Below the pieces are notes generated by a model. The model saw nothing but the letters and a program-made list of their open reading frames with translations. It was not told where the DNA came from and made no database searches. From Candidatus Babeliales bacterium (GTDB taxonomy: Bacteria; Babelota; Babeliae; Babelales; Vermiphilaceae), in assembly GCA_020049835.1 (NCBI GenBank), contig JAGVLK010000007.1:1-64000 (forward strand): DNA of 64,000 nucleotides. Reading direction: 5' to 3'. A program made the position numbers and the translations under genes. Below are positions 1 through 7,612 of the stretch, in pieces; positions within the stretch are counted from its first letter, which is position 1, and each line of letters opens with the position of its first letter.

Positions 1-117
1 CCTTTTGTGTCTCGGATTATTAAGGGCGTTGACCCAGGCTTCGCACAAGGCTACGCCGGGCAGGCTAAGAACGCCCTTGATGCCCGCGCGGCAGGCGCAA
101 AAAAGAAAAATATATAA
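1..117 (+). CDS. C-terminal end of an open frame (partial, uncertain)
   Basis: Frame 1 is open from the first base to a TAA at 115-117, giving 38 residues that end in a short lysine-rich tail (KKKNI). I do not recognise a family. Bases 31-65 closely resemble a module found inside a dispersed repeat at 19676-19709 (opposite strand), so the segment may be repeat-derived rather than ordinary coding sequence, or a repeat may have been absorbed into the 3' end of a gene. The upstream part lies outside the window, so the call cannot be settled here. Confidence 0.3.
   Translation, partial: PFVSRIIKGVDPGFAQGYAGQAKNALDARAAGAKKKNI
31..65. repeat. copy of dispersed GC-rich module
   Basis: The reverse complement of this stretch reads like the segment 19676-19709: both contain GCCTGCCCG, then TAGCCTTG, a GCGA core and CTGGGTC, with a few substitutions and small indels. 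A shorter relative (CATAGCC..AGGCGAAGG) lies at 3252-3272. These three sites are more GC-rich than their surroundings. The relationship was found by eye. Confidence 0.5.
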
Positions 118-143
118 AAAATTGATTCTAAAAAAACAAAAAA

Positions 144-193
144 TATAAAGAAAAGAAAAAGCCCTGAGCCTAGAAAAAATCTAAACCCAGGGC
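144..193 (-). terminator. rho-independent terminator of the secreted protein gene at 221-1027
   Basis: An imperfect stem runs from 161 to 193 (GCCCTGAGCCTAGA pairing with TCTAAACCCAGGGC across an A-rich loop). On the minus strand it is followed by a T-rich tract (144-160). It sits just past the stop codon of the minus-strand gene that ends at 221. Confidence 0.65.
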
Positions 194-220
194 ATGGAGG
201 ATTCAAAAGTTGTGCTTGGC

Positions 221-1027
221 TTATAATCCAACCCAACCGCGTACACTTGCAAACCATCCACGAGGCTCTGCATCCATAAGAGGTGCATTATCTGCATTAT
301 GTGCAGGTGCAGCAGGAGCGATAAATACTGGCTGTGCTGTAAATACAGGTGCTTCCGGCATTGGGGTATTCTGTTGTTGTGCAACTGCGGTAGCAGCTAT
401 AAACTGAGCAAGTTGATTAAAACGTGCTGTATTGCGTTCTTCACTTTCATTAAGTGCATCCCCTACGGCATTAGTGCCTTGGGTGATCTGTTCTTCAATA
501 CCGTTCATACGTTCCATAAGTTGAGCTTTTAAGCGTTCAAGCGCCGTTGCAAGTGCAGAAATACGCTCACGCACAATAGTACGCGTGCCTTCATGGCTAG
601 CATATACCGTTGCACCAATACCGATAGTACCGATTAATCCTGACAACACTTTGTGGTTCGCCATCAAGCTTAACAGTGGTCCAACGTATGACCAGCCGTA
701 TTCTGCAGGTTGTGCTGCGTTACCGGATGCTGTTAATGCTTCTTTTACTATTGTTGTAAATTGTTCAGCGGTTACAGATGGTGCAACTTGTTGTTGCTTT
801 GATAAGAGTAATATTGCTTCTGCCAGGCTATTTTCAGTAGATGGCCTAAAATACTGTTCTGCTGCTGCTTTTATTGTGGGTGCAAAATAGCAGGTTGTTC
901 CCGCAACAGTACCCGTCCAAAGAAGTTTGGCTCCAGCAGTGATAAGTTTTTGCGCTTGCGCTGCAGCGCCATATGCTGATTGTGCGCTTACAAGCATTAC
1001 CAGCATGCTAACTATGTATTTTTTCAT
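221..1027 (-). CDS. secreted hypothetical protein, 268 aa
   Basis: I do not recognise a family. A signal peptide is clear: MKK, a hydrophobic core, then a likely cleavage after about residue 20 (SAYGA). A hydrophobic Gly/Ile/Ala-rich segment (about 127-145, GLIGTIGIGATVYAS) could be a membrane span or an inserted hairpin. It is followed by a charged, probably coiled-coil stretch (about 147-205) with many Arg, Glu and Leu. The C-terminus is Pro/Ala-rich and ends in an aromatic WFASVRGWVGL. The ATG has a GAGGA Shine-Dalgarno about 7 bases upstream, with a promoter at 1087-1114 and a terminator at 144-193, so it is a single-gene unit. The coiled coil and possible membrane span could suit an envelope or host-interface role, but that is inference. 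Confidence 0.8.
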   Translation of the reverse strand: MKKYIVSMLVMLVSAQSAYGAAAQAQKLITAGAKLLWTGTVAGTTCYFAPTIKAAAEQYFRPSTENSLAEAILLLSKQQQVAPSVTAEQFTTIVKEALTASGNAAQPAEYGWSYVGPLLSLMANHKVLSGLIGTIGIGATVYASHEGTRTIVRERISALATALERLKAQLMERMNGIEEQITQGTNAVGDALNESEERNTARFNQLAQFIAATAVAQQQNTPMPEAPVFTAQPVFIAPAAPAHNADNAPLMDAEPRGWFASVRGWVGL

Positions 1028-1086
1028 GGTTTAATCCTCACATTTACGTATTTCCTGCAGGCACCATGCCCACCTATACATCACTA

Positions 1087-1114
1087 ATTATGTCATAATT
1101 TAAATAAATGTCAA
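1087..1114 (-). promoter_or_regulatory. sigma70-type promoter for the gene at 221-1027
   Basis: On the minus strand TTGACA (1114-1109) is followed after 16 bases by CATAAT (1092-1087). It lies about 60 bases upstream of the start codon at 1027. The match is 6/6 for the -35 and 5/6 for the -10. Confidence 0.5.
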
Positions 1115-1165
1115 TCTGAAAATATATACAGGGTAAAACAAGGTAAATATCGACTCTTTAATACC

Positions 1166-1194
1166 TTGTAAATGGCCATTTTTGGTGCTATGGT
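1166..1194 (+). promoter_or_regulatory. weak candidate promoter for acs
   Basis: TTGTAA (1166-1171), a 17-base spacer and TATGGT (1189-1194) precede the acs start codon at 1250. Each hexamer matches consensus at only 4 of 6 positions, so this is a suggestion only. Confidence 0.25.
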
Positions 1195-1249
1195 TAACTG
1201 CAAAGAGGAGCAAAAAACATGATTAATTTGATTAAGGAGAGTCTCTATT

Positions 1250-3187
1250 ATGCACGATACGTGTAAAACTGAAGCAGCGGTGCCGGTGAACCCGGCTTTT
1301 AAAGAACAGGCAAATATACAGCATGAGCATTTATATACCTTAGCAGCGCATGATCCGCAGGCATATTGGAATCTACAAGCACAAAAATTAAGCTGGTTTA
1401 CCCCGTACCATGCCGTTATGGATGGTACCTTTGCACATGCGCGTTGGTTTGCCGGTGGCACCCTTAATCTTGCCTATAACTGTCTTGATCGGCATATGCC
1501 CTATGCGGCAGATCGCATTGCGCTCTATTGTGCAGATGAACTTGGCGGTATGCGTACTGTTACCTATAGTCAACTCCTTGAAGAAGTACAAAAGCTTGCC
1601 AATGGGCTTAAATCTTTGGGGGTGAGCAAGGGAGATCGCGTTGCTATCTATATGCCCATGATATCCGAAGCGGTGGTTGCCATGCTTGCATGCGCACGCA
1701 TTGGTGCAATTCATACCGTGGTGTTTGCCGGATTTTCTGCGCAAGCACTTGCAGATCGTATACAGGATGCTTCATGCTCAGTTGTTATTACCGCAGATGG
1801 TAGTCTGCGCAAGGGCAAAATGCTTGCGATAAAAAATACCGTTGATTGTGCATTAGAGCGCTGCCCGGAAGTTAAACATACGGTGGTAGTGCAGCATAGT
1901 TCATTAGCGTGTTCCATGGATTTAGAGCGTGATATTTGGTATCATGATCTGCTTGCTGATGTGGATGCAGTGTGTGCGCCTGAACCTATGCAATCGGAAG
2001 ATGCGGCATTTATTTTATACACATCAGGAACGACCGGAAAACCAAAAGGTATTATACATGCAGTTGGTGGTTATGCGGTCGGAGCTGCAAGTTCAATGGA
2101 ATTAGTGTTTGATGTAAAAGCAGATGATATCTATTGGTGTACTGCCGATGTTGGTTGGATTACCGGCCATACGTATGTTGTGTACGGTCCATTGTTACTT
2201 GGTATGAGCCAACTGATCTATGAAGGGGCATTGAGCCATCCACATCAGGCAATCACCTGGCAATTAATAGATCAGTATAAAGTTTCCATTTTATATACAG
2301 CGCCAACTGCTGTGCGTATGTTCAGCCAGTGGGGTGATGCGTTGCCACACAACTATGATTTAAGCAGTTTACGTTTACTCGGATCAGTCGGTGAACCATT
2401 AAATCCGCAAGCATGGCATTGGTACTATAAACACATTGGCCGTGAACGTTGTCCTATTGTTGACACCTGGTGGCAAACGGAGACGGGTTCGATTATGATT
2501 TCCAGTTTACCCAGCATCCATGCAATGAAGCCCGGATGCGTCGGCAAACCGTTGCCAGGGATTACCGTTGAACTTGTTGATGATCTGCGCATGAGCGTGC
2601 AGCAGGGAACCGGTTATTTAACTATTACCACACCATGGCCATCAATGATGCGTGGCATTTGGGCGGATGAAGCACGCTTTCGTGCAACCTATTTTCCCAA
2701 TGATCGCTACGATCGGTATGTAAGCGGTGATGCAGCACATGTTGACGAAACTCATGATATCATGATTGTCGGGCGCGTTGATGATGTGCTCAATGTGAGC
2801 GGTCATCGCATCGGAACGGCTGAAGTGGAATCGGCAATTGTAGAATATATAGCAGTTGCAGAAGCCGCAGTAGTGGGCAAACCGGATGCGATTAAAGGGC
2901 AAGCATTGGTGGCGTTTGTATTACTTAAAGATGGTTATGCAGCAACGGAGGAACTTGCTGTTGGTATTAAGCAGCAAGTAGTTGCAAGCATTGGTGCGCT
3001 TGCACGCCCGGATGAGATTATCTTTTGCGCAGATTTGCCTAAAACACGTTCGGGTAAAATTATGCGGCGATTGCTCAAAGATATTGTGCAGGGAAATACA
3101 CTGAGTGATGTTACGACGCTTGCTAATCAAGATGCGTTAGCGCTGGTGGCGCAGCAGTGGCAACATGCGCAACAGGAGTTGCGGTAG
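1250..3187 (+). CDS. acs: acetyl-CoA synthetase (AMP-forming)
   Basis: This enzyme activates acetate to acetyl-CoA through acetyl-AMP in the cytoplasm. The 645-residue length is normal for Acs. The adenylate-forming signature [11 protein letters not shown] is at 257-267, followed by [10 protein letters not shown], and the C-terminal A10 motif [11 protein letters not shown] carries the catalytic, acetylation-prone lysine K603. The ATG at 1250 follows AAGGAGA by a good distance. An earlier ATG at 1219 is in another frame. It appears monocistronic: the upstream gene is divergent and a palindromic element follows. No acetylase or deacetylase partner (Pat/CobB) is nearby. In a reduced genome it would give acetyl-CoA from host or fermentative acetate, which is inference. 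Another short-chain acyl-CoA synthetase is possible but less likely. Confidence 0.95.
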   Translation: MHDTCKTEAAVPVNPAFKEQANIQHEHLYTLAAHDPQAYWNLQAQKLSWFTPYHAVMDGTFAHARWFAGGTLNLAYNCLDRHMPYAADRIALYCADELGGMRTVTYSQLLEEVQKLANGLKSLGVSKGDRVAIYMPMISEAVVAMLACARIGAIHTVVFAGFSAQALADRIQDASCSVVITADGSLRKGKMLAIKNTVDCALERCPEVKHTVVVQHSSLACSMDLERDIWYHDLLADVDAVCAPEPMQSEDAAFILYTSGTTGKPKGIIHAVGGYAVGAASSMELVFDVKADDIYWCTADVGWITGHTYVVYGPLLLGMSQLIYEGALSHPHQAITWQLIDQYKVSILYTAPTAVRMFSQWGDALPHNYDLSSLRLLGSVGEPLNPQAWHWYYKHIGRERCPIVDTWWQTETGSIMISSLPSIHAMKPGCVGKPLPGITVELVDDLRMSVQQGTGYLTITTPWPSMMRGIWADEARFRATYFPNDRYDRYVSGDAAHVDETHDIMIVGRVDDVLNVSGHRIGTAEVESAIVEYIAVAEAAVVGKPDAIKGQALVAFVLLKDGYAATEELAVGIKQQVVASIGALARPDEIIFCADLPKTRSGKIMRRLLKDIVQGNTLSDVTTLANQDALALVAQQWQHAQQELR

Positions 3188-3251
3188 AATGCAAAAAATT
3201 GAGCTAAGTAAAGTATTAATTTTTTATGAATGGCACCTTTTTGCCGCGCGC

Positions 3252-3272
3252 GCCATAGCCAAAGGCGAAGGC
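3252..3272. repeat. short copy of GC-rich module next to the palindromic element
   Basis: The sequence has the CATAGCC..AGGCGAAGG pattern, itself a small hairpin (CATAGCC pairing with GGCTGTG across the GGCGA loop). It resembles the core of the modules at 31-65 and 19676-19709. It abuts the left end of the inverted-repeat element at 3275. Confidence 0.4.
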
Positions 3273-3274
3273 TG

Positions 3275-3430
3275 TGTCATCCTCGTTTCGGGGATCCAGG
3301 CCGGTGGAAATTATTATTTGGAGAGCAATTACAAAGAACCAAGTACTATATATTTTTAAAAATAGTATTCTGGCAATATACAACTGTTTTGCATCTCATC
3401 TTGGCCTGGATCCCCGAAGCGAGGATGACA
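3275..3430. repeat. MITE-like palindromic element, family 1, copy A
   Basis: The 28-base ends, 3275-3302 and 3403-3430, are inverted repeats of each other with one mismatch (TGTCATCCTCG..TTCGGGGATCCAGGCC). The AT-rich interior has no credible gene. A second copy is at 38785-38916. The element fills the space between acs (+) and the cysteine synthase gene (-), which converge. The long stem could work as a bidirectional terminator. No target-site duplication was evident by eye. Confidence 0.85.
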
Positions 3431-3440
3431 AAAAATGGAT

Positions 3441-4406
3441 TTATACTAGAGTCAAACTGTTTTGAGCTTCTTTGGATCGTGCTTCCGGCGTATTCGTAGT
3501 ATAAAAACTTTTACTCAAATACGCGCGCCCTGAATCGCCAAAAATAAGTACGCCCACGTCATCAGCATGCATATGCTCTGCTGCATAGCTCTGTGCTGCC
3601 CATGCAACAGCGGCACTGCTCGGGCCTACCAGCAGACCTTGTTGTTGTGCAAGTTGTGCAAGCAATGGCAATGCATCAGCATCATGTGCCAAAAGAATTT
3701 CATCGATATACTCTGTATCAAGTACCGGTGAATTAAAATCTATGCCCATGCCTTCAATGGCGTACGGTTGTGGGTTACCGTTTGTTGCGCGATAGGAGGT
3801 GGCTGCATCTACTGCAATAACTTTAATGTTCGCGTTGCGTTCCTTTAAATAACGGCCAACACCTGAAATAGTGCCACCTGTGCCGGCTGCAGCAAAAAAA
3901 TGTGTAATGGTTCCTTGTGTCTGTTGCCAAATTTCCGGGCCCAACAAATGGTAATGTGCTAATGCATTTTCAGGATTAAAATATTGATCGGGCATATAGG
4001 AGTTGGGTGTGCGTTGGTGTAATGCTACTGCTTGCGCATGATAACTATGCGGATCATCAAGATAATCGGTTGCGGCAAATATACGTACTTCTGCACCATA
4101 TGCACGCAAGGTGGCAAGTTTTTCGGCGCTAATTTTTTCCGAAACACAGATGATAACGTGATATCCTTTTATCGCACCGATCATTGCCGTTGCAATGCCT
4201 TGATTTCCTGATGATGCATCGATAATAATAGAACCGGGTTTTAATTGACCGCGACGTTCTGCCTGCATGATTAAAAATAGTGCAGAGCGATCTTTAACGC
4301 TGCCACCGGGATTGAGGTATTCCAATTTTGCATAGAGTTTTTTTGATGTATGTGGTAACCGCACCAATGGCGTATTACCAATGGCGTGCAACAATGTTTC
4401 CTGCAT
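3441..4406 (-). CDS. PLP-dependent cysteine synthase / cystathionine beta-synthase family protein
   Basis: A fold-type II PLP enzyme of the OASS/CBS family, about 320 residues and so without the C-terminal CBS domains. Numbered from the GTG at 4409, PGGSVKDR gives the Schiff-base lysine K39, SSGNQG (66-71) is the substrate-binding loop, AAGTGGTISG binds the PLP phosphate, and FGDSGRAYLSK near the C-terminus supplies the serine that contacts the pyridine nitrogen. That last motif looks somewhat more CBS-like than CysK-like, so the substrate (O-acetylserine, O-phosphoserine or homocysteine plus serine) is open. A GTG at 4409 and an ATG at 4406 are adjacent. The ATG fits the GGGGGG Shine-Dalgarno better. 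It is the last gene of the six-gene minus-strand operon. No serine acetyltransferase is in the window. Confidence 0.85.
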   Translation of the reverse strand: MQETLLHAIGNTPLVRLPHTSKKLYAKLEYLNPGGSVKDRSALFLIMQAERRGQLKPGSIIIDASSGNQGIATAMIGAIKGYHVIICVSEKISAEKLATLRAYGAEVRIFAATDYLDDPHSYHAQAVALHQRTPNSYMPDQYFNPENALAHYHLLGPEIWQQTQGTITHFFAAAGTGGTISGVGRYLKERNANIKVIAVDAATSYRATNGNPQPYAIEGMGIDFNSPVLDTEYIDEILLAHDADALPLLAQLAQQQGLLVGPSSAAVAWAAQSYAAEHMHADDVGVLIFGDSGRAYLSKSFYTTNTPEARSKEAQNSLTLV

Positions 4407-4445
4407 CACGGTAGCCCCCCTATATGACCGTTTCCCCTCTAGCAG

Positions 4446-5603
4446 TTAGTATATATCCTTATGGTATACGGTTGTATAGAGTTTGATATGTTGCTCGATC
4501 ATTTGGGTGTCACGAAAATCTTCTAGATGCTCATGATGGCTGCTTAATTTTTGATATCGTTCTTGATTGGTTGAAAGATCAACCATAGCAGCACCAAGCG
4601 CAAGCCAATCTTTCTGTTTAAATAACAGACCATTTTCTTCATGATTAATAATATCAGCAATACCACCGGTGTTATAACTAAGCACCGGCAGTTTAAGTAG
4701 ACGCGCTTCTACAACAGCGCACGGCAAACCTTCCCACAATGAACTCAGTACAAATGCATGCCATTGTGCCATAATGGGTGCAACGTGTGGCTGCCAGCCA
4801 TGCAATGTAACGACATCATTAAGTTTGTGATGGCCAATCCATGCCATAATGGCAGGTCGTTGTTGCCCGTCGCCAATGAGTTCAAGCCGTATGTTGCGGT
4901 TGCGTTGATATGCCCACAAAAATGCTTGCAGCAAATCAAAGAGATTTTTTTGTGGTTTAAAGCATGCAACGGTGCCAAAAATAAATGGTGCATCATCTGC
5001 CGGAAATGCATGTGCTTGGCGCGCAGGCAGATAAAATTGTTGCCAATCAACTGCCGCACGAATGATAGTATGTTTGCGTTCAAAGCCGGAAAATAAGCGT
5101 ATGCCCGTGCGTGCATCATGTAAGCTAACGCATACAAAATGCGTGGTAATAAGGCTAGTTAACCATTCCACTGCAATGATAAGCAATGCGATAGCACGAT
5201 GTTGATGTTCATGAAATGCATAACCATGTATAGTATGTATGCGATGTTTAATGCGTGCAAAAAACGCCGCCCAGCGGCCGATAATGCCGGCTTTGGTGCT
5301 GTGCGTATGTACAATTAAATCAGGATGCTGTTTTTTAATTTTAGCCAAAGTGCGTATGAGCCGTATAAATAATCTGATTTCGGTAAATATGCTACGCACG
5401 CTTATATCACGTTTAAAATCATTAAGAAGTATAATGTTGCAATTGTCAGCGACATCATTGACCAGATAGCCTTCATTGCCGGAAATAAGCGATGCTCCCA
5501 TCTGCTGTTGAATATGTTTAAATAGTGTCAGACATACTTTTTGTGCGCCACCAAGTTCAAGCTTAGTGATGATGTACACTATATGCGGATCTTTGTGCTT
5601 CAT
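4446..5603 (-). CDS. glycosyltransferase, GT4-like (GT-B fold)
   Basis: The 385-residue protein has the layout of GT-B retaining glycosyltransferases. The N-terminal Rossmann half begins with a glycine-rich turn (ITKLELGGAQKV) typical of family 4. The C-terminal half has the nucleotide-sugar-binding run GLPCAVVEARLLKLPVLS, whose glutamate is the usual E of the EX7E motif, followed by NTGGIADII. It likely transfers a sugar to a surface glycan or lipid at the inner face of the membrane. Donor and acceptor cannot be read from sequence. The ATG follows GGGGAG. It lies 26 bases after the fused c-subunit gene and 39 bases before the cysteine synthase gene. No other glycan genes are near. Confidence 0.85.
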   Translation of the reverse strand: MKHKDPHIVYIITKLELGGAQKVCLTLFKHIQQQMGASLISGNEGYLVNDVADNCNIILLNDFKRDISVRSIFTEIRLFIRLIRTLAKIKKQHPDLIVHTHSTKAGIIGRWAAFFARIKHRIHTIHGYAFHEHQHRAIALLIIAVEWLTSLITTHFVCVSLHDARTGIRLFSGFERKHTIIRAAVDWQQFYLPARQAHAFPADDAPFIFGTVACFKPQKNLFDLLQAFLWAYQRNRNIRLELIGDGQQRPAIMAWIGHHKLNDVVTLHGWQPHVAPIMAQWHAFVLSSLWEGLPCAVVEARLLKLPVLSYNTGGIADIINHEENGLLFKQKDWLALGAAMVDLSTNQERYQKLSSHHEHLEDFRDTQMIEQHIKLYTTVYHKDIY

Positions 5604-5629
5604 GACTCCCCATAAAGGTTGTATAAGGT

Positions 5630-6586
5630 TTATGGACTTAATAGTATTAACATTGCTAATAAAAAGGCATAGATTGCACAGGTATCAATGATGCCTTGTG
5701 CGAGCATGCTCGTGCGTGAAAGTACACTATAGAGTTCAGGATGATGTGCAATAGTAGTACATGCGCTTGCAGATGTTCTTCCGGATGCAAGGCCGGGCCC
5801 CATGGTACCAAATGCCATGCAGAGTGCAGCAGCGATTGCAGCAATACCATAGAGCGGGGCTGTGGCATTAAAATACATGATCAACAACGCCGTTACTAAT
5901 GCAAAAATAATTGGTGTCTCGATAATGGCTTGGCTAATGATAGTAAATGCAAAAATGGATGTATATGCTTTGCGATTAATGCCTATGCTCGTGCATGCAT
6001 TAGCCGCATACATCGCCAGCCCAACAGCGGGCCCAATGCTGCCAATACCGATACACAATCCTGCTGCAATGCAAGCAAGAGATTCGTTTAACGTGGTTAG
6101 GCTGCCCGTTTTGAGTTTTATGAGCATGGCGATAATAAAACAGAAAATCATGGGCGTTTGTATGATCGTCTGCATGAGGAGCATAAAATTACGCAGCTTC
6201 GTTGCAAAAAATGGCTGACGTGCAATTGCCATGCAGGTTTGGCGCGCCGGTAATGCGGATGCAATACCAATAAAAAACCCGGAAATTGCGATGGCGGCAG
6301 CGATGCCAAGTTCTGCATAACGGCCATAAATAGTTTGATAATCGGTTGCTAAAAAAAGGAGCAACAATGATAAGCAAAGTCCAAATATAGCAACTGTTTC
6401 AATGAGTGCAGTACCAATCACCGCGCAGTTGATAATATCATGATGTGCTTTGGGTTGGATGTTAATCGCTTTAAGTGCAGCATAACCAACGATGCCTTCA
6501 CCAATGCCAACGCTAATTGAAGGTATGCCTATGGCAAGCGCGATGGTGCCATAGTGAATAAATTCTGAGCTTACAGTTAGTTCCAT
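5630..6586 (-). CDS. atpE: F-type ATP synthase c subunit, fused tandem of four hairpins
   Basis: The c subunit forms the ion-driven rotor ring of ATP synthase. A normal one is about 75-90 residues, one helical hairpin. This protein has 318 residues and reads as four consecutive hairpins, so about eight membrane helices. Each repeat has a Gly-rich first helix (for example GIGSIGPAVG, FGTMGPGLASG), a short polar loop (like IAHHPE in repeat 4) and a second helix where the ion-binding carboxylate belongs. Those positions are E63, Q143, E223 and D301, so repeat 2 has lost its carboxylate. E30 in the first helix of repeat 1 is an extra acidic residue. The ATG follows AAAGG. It lies 16 bases after atpB. 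Subunits b, delta, alpha, gamma, beta and epsilon are not in the window. A V-type proteolipid origin is an alternative, though the neighbouring a subunit is F-type. Confidence 0.85.
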   Translation of the reverse strand: MELTVSSEFIHYGTIALAIGIPSISVGIGEGIVGYAALKAINIQPKAHHDIINCAVIGTALIETVAIFGLCLSLLLLFLATDYQTIYGRYAELGIAAAIAISGFFIGIASALPARQTCMAIARQPFFATKLRNFMLLMQTIIQTPMIFCFIIAMLIKLKTGSLTTLNESLACIAAGLCIGIGSIGPAVGLAMYAANACTSIGINRKAYTSIFAFTIISQAIIETPIIFALVTALLIMYFNATAPLYGIAAIAAALCMAFGTMGPGLASGRTSASACTTIAHHPELYSVLSRTSMLAQGIIDTCAIYAFLLAMLILLSP

Positions 6587-6602
6587 AGTTGGGCCTTTGT
6601 GG

Positions 6603-7334
6603 TTAATCCTGTTCTTGTGTAATTGCTGTTGCTAAATAGGTTAAAGTGAGCATTGCAAATACAAATGCTTGTATACATCCTTCAAACAGCCCAAAAAACA
6701 GCTGCATGAGGAGGTTGAGTCCTGAAAATAATGCAGCAATTTGCAGCAATGTTGAGCCGTAGAGCAAGCTGAAATACATGTGGGTGATGGTTGCTCCACC
6801 AAAGATGTTACCAAAAAGACGAAACGATATGGAAACAATCGTTGCAATTTTACCAATTACATTGAGGGGGAGCATAAGAAAAAATGGCGCAAAATAATCT
6901 TTAATGTAGGCGATTAAGCCATGGGTAGCGATTGCATACCATTGCACATAGCAAAAAGAAAGTAAGCCTAATGCCAACGTGGTATTGATATCTTTAGTAG
7001 GTTCTTGCAATCCCGGAAAGAGCGATAGGCAGTTGCAAATAATAATATAAACAAGCAATGCAGTAACAAAAGAAAAATGTCCATGATTAAAAAAACCTAA
7101 CGTCTGTGTTGTCATGGTGCGCATGCTTTTGATAAGGTCGCATGCTATATAACGTGCAATACCGGAGGTACGTGTAATGGCAGTATGTGCAATAATGCCA
7201 ACAACCAAGAGTACTGCAAGTACAACCCAGGTGTTAATAATAGTCTCTTGATTGACATTAAAAAATGAGTGCGTGAGGCCTATCTGTTTAAATGGTTGCC
7301 AATATGCTTGGGAAAGAAGTTCAAGATTTTCCAT
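6603..7334 (-). CDS. atpB: ATP synthase subunit a
   Basis: Subunit a provides the stator half-channels for ion flow past the c ring. The 243-residue length and multi-helix hydrophobic profile fit. The essential arginine is in SISFRLFGNIFGG (R172), and the late motif LFEGCIQAFVFAMLTLTYL matches the conserved final helices of bacterial subunit a. The start overlaps the AtpI-like gene by 14 bases and has an AAGG Shine-Dalgarno. The fused c-subunit gene follows 16 bases downstream. The pairing of this single-arginine stator with a ring of four-hairpin protomers, one with Gln at the ion site, is the unusual aspect. Confidence 0.92.
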   Translation of the reverse strand: MENLELLSQAYWQPFKQIGLTHSFFNVNQETIINTWVVLAVLLVVGIIAHTAITRTSGIARYIACDLIKSMRTMTTQTLGFFNHGHFSFVTALLVYIIICNCLSLFPGLQEPTKDINTTLALGLLSFCYVQWYAIATHGLIAYIKDYFAPFFLMLPLNVIGKIATIVSISFRLFGNIFGGATITHMYFSLLYGSTLLQIAALFSGLNLLMQLFFGLFEGCIQAFVFAMLTLTYLATAITQEQD

Positions 7335-7605
7335 GAGATCCGGCCTTTTTGTATACTATGATAACCCAGAAGGCTATCAAAAAACATATTAAAGCCAGTA
7401 TAAAATGGATGCGTGATGTTAGCAACATATATAAACATATAAGAGAGAAAAGTACGATACGCGCAAGCGTATACAGCAGAATTGCTTTGGGATTGAAAGC
7501 CTGTTTGCCAGGGGTGTCGACTGTATGGGCCTTTATTTTAAAAAGCCCATACAGATAACCTACTAAACCACCTATGAGACAAGCCTGCAGAGCGGCTATG
7601 AACAT
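7321..7605 (-). CDS. AtpI-like small membrane protein
   Basis: A 94-residue protein with about three membrane helices and a basic C-terminus (YKKAGSHGKS). Its position directly before atpB with a 14-base overlap is the usual place of atpI, which helps c-ring assembly in other bacteria. The sequence itself is poorly conserved, so the call rests on size, topology and context. It follows the FolC-like gene by 7 bases. I see no strong Shine-Dalgarno, so it is probably translated by coupling. If it is an assembly factor, its partner would be the abnormal four-hairpin c protein, which is inference. Confidence 0.6.
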   Translation of the reverse strand: MFIAALQACLIGGLVGYLYGLFKIKAHTVDTPGKQAFNPKAILLYTLARIVLFSLICLYMLLTSRIHFILALICFLIAFWVIIVYKKAGSHGKS

Positions 7606-7612
7606 AGATTAA

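Noticed and set aside
3230-3499. Short plus-strand frames over the family 1 element
   Set aside because: They run across the inverted repeats and the converging gene end, and the other copy (38785-38916) does not preserve a frame.
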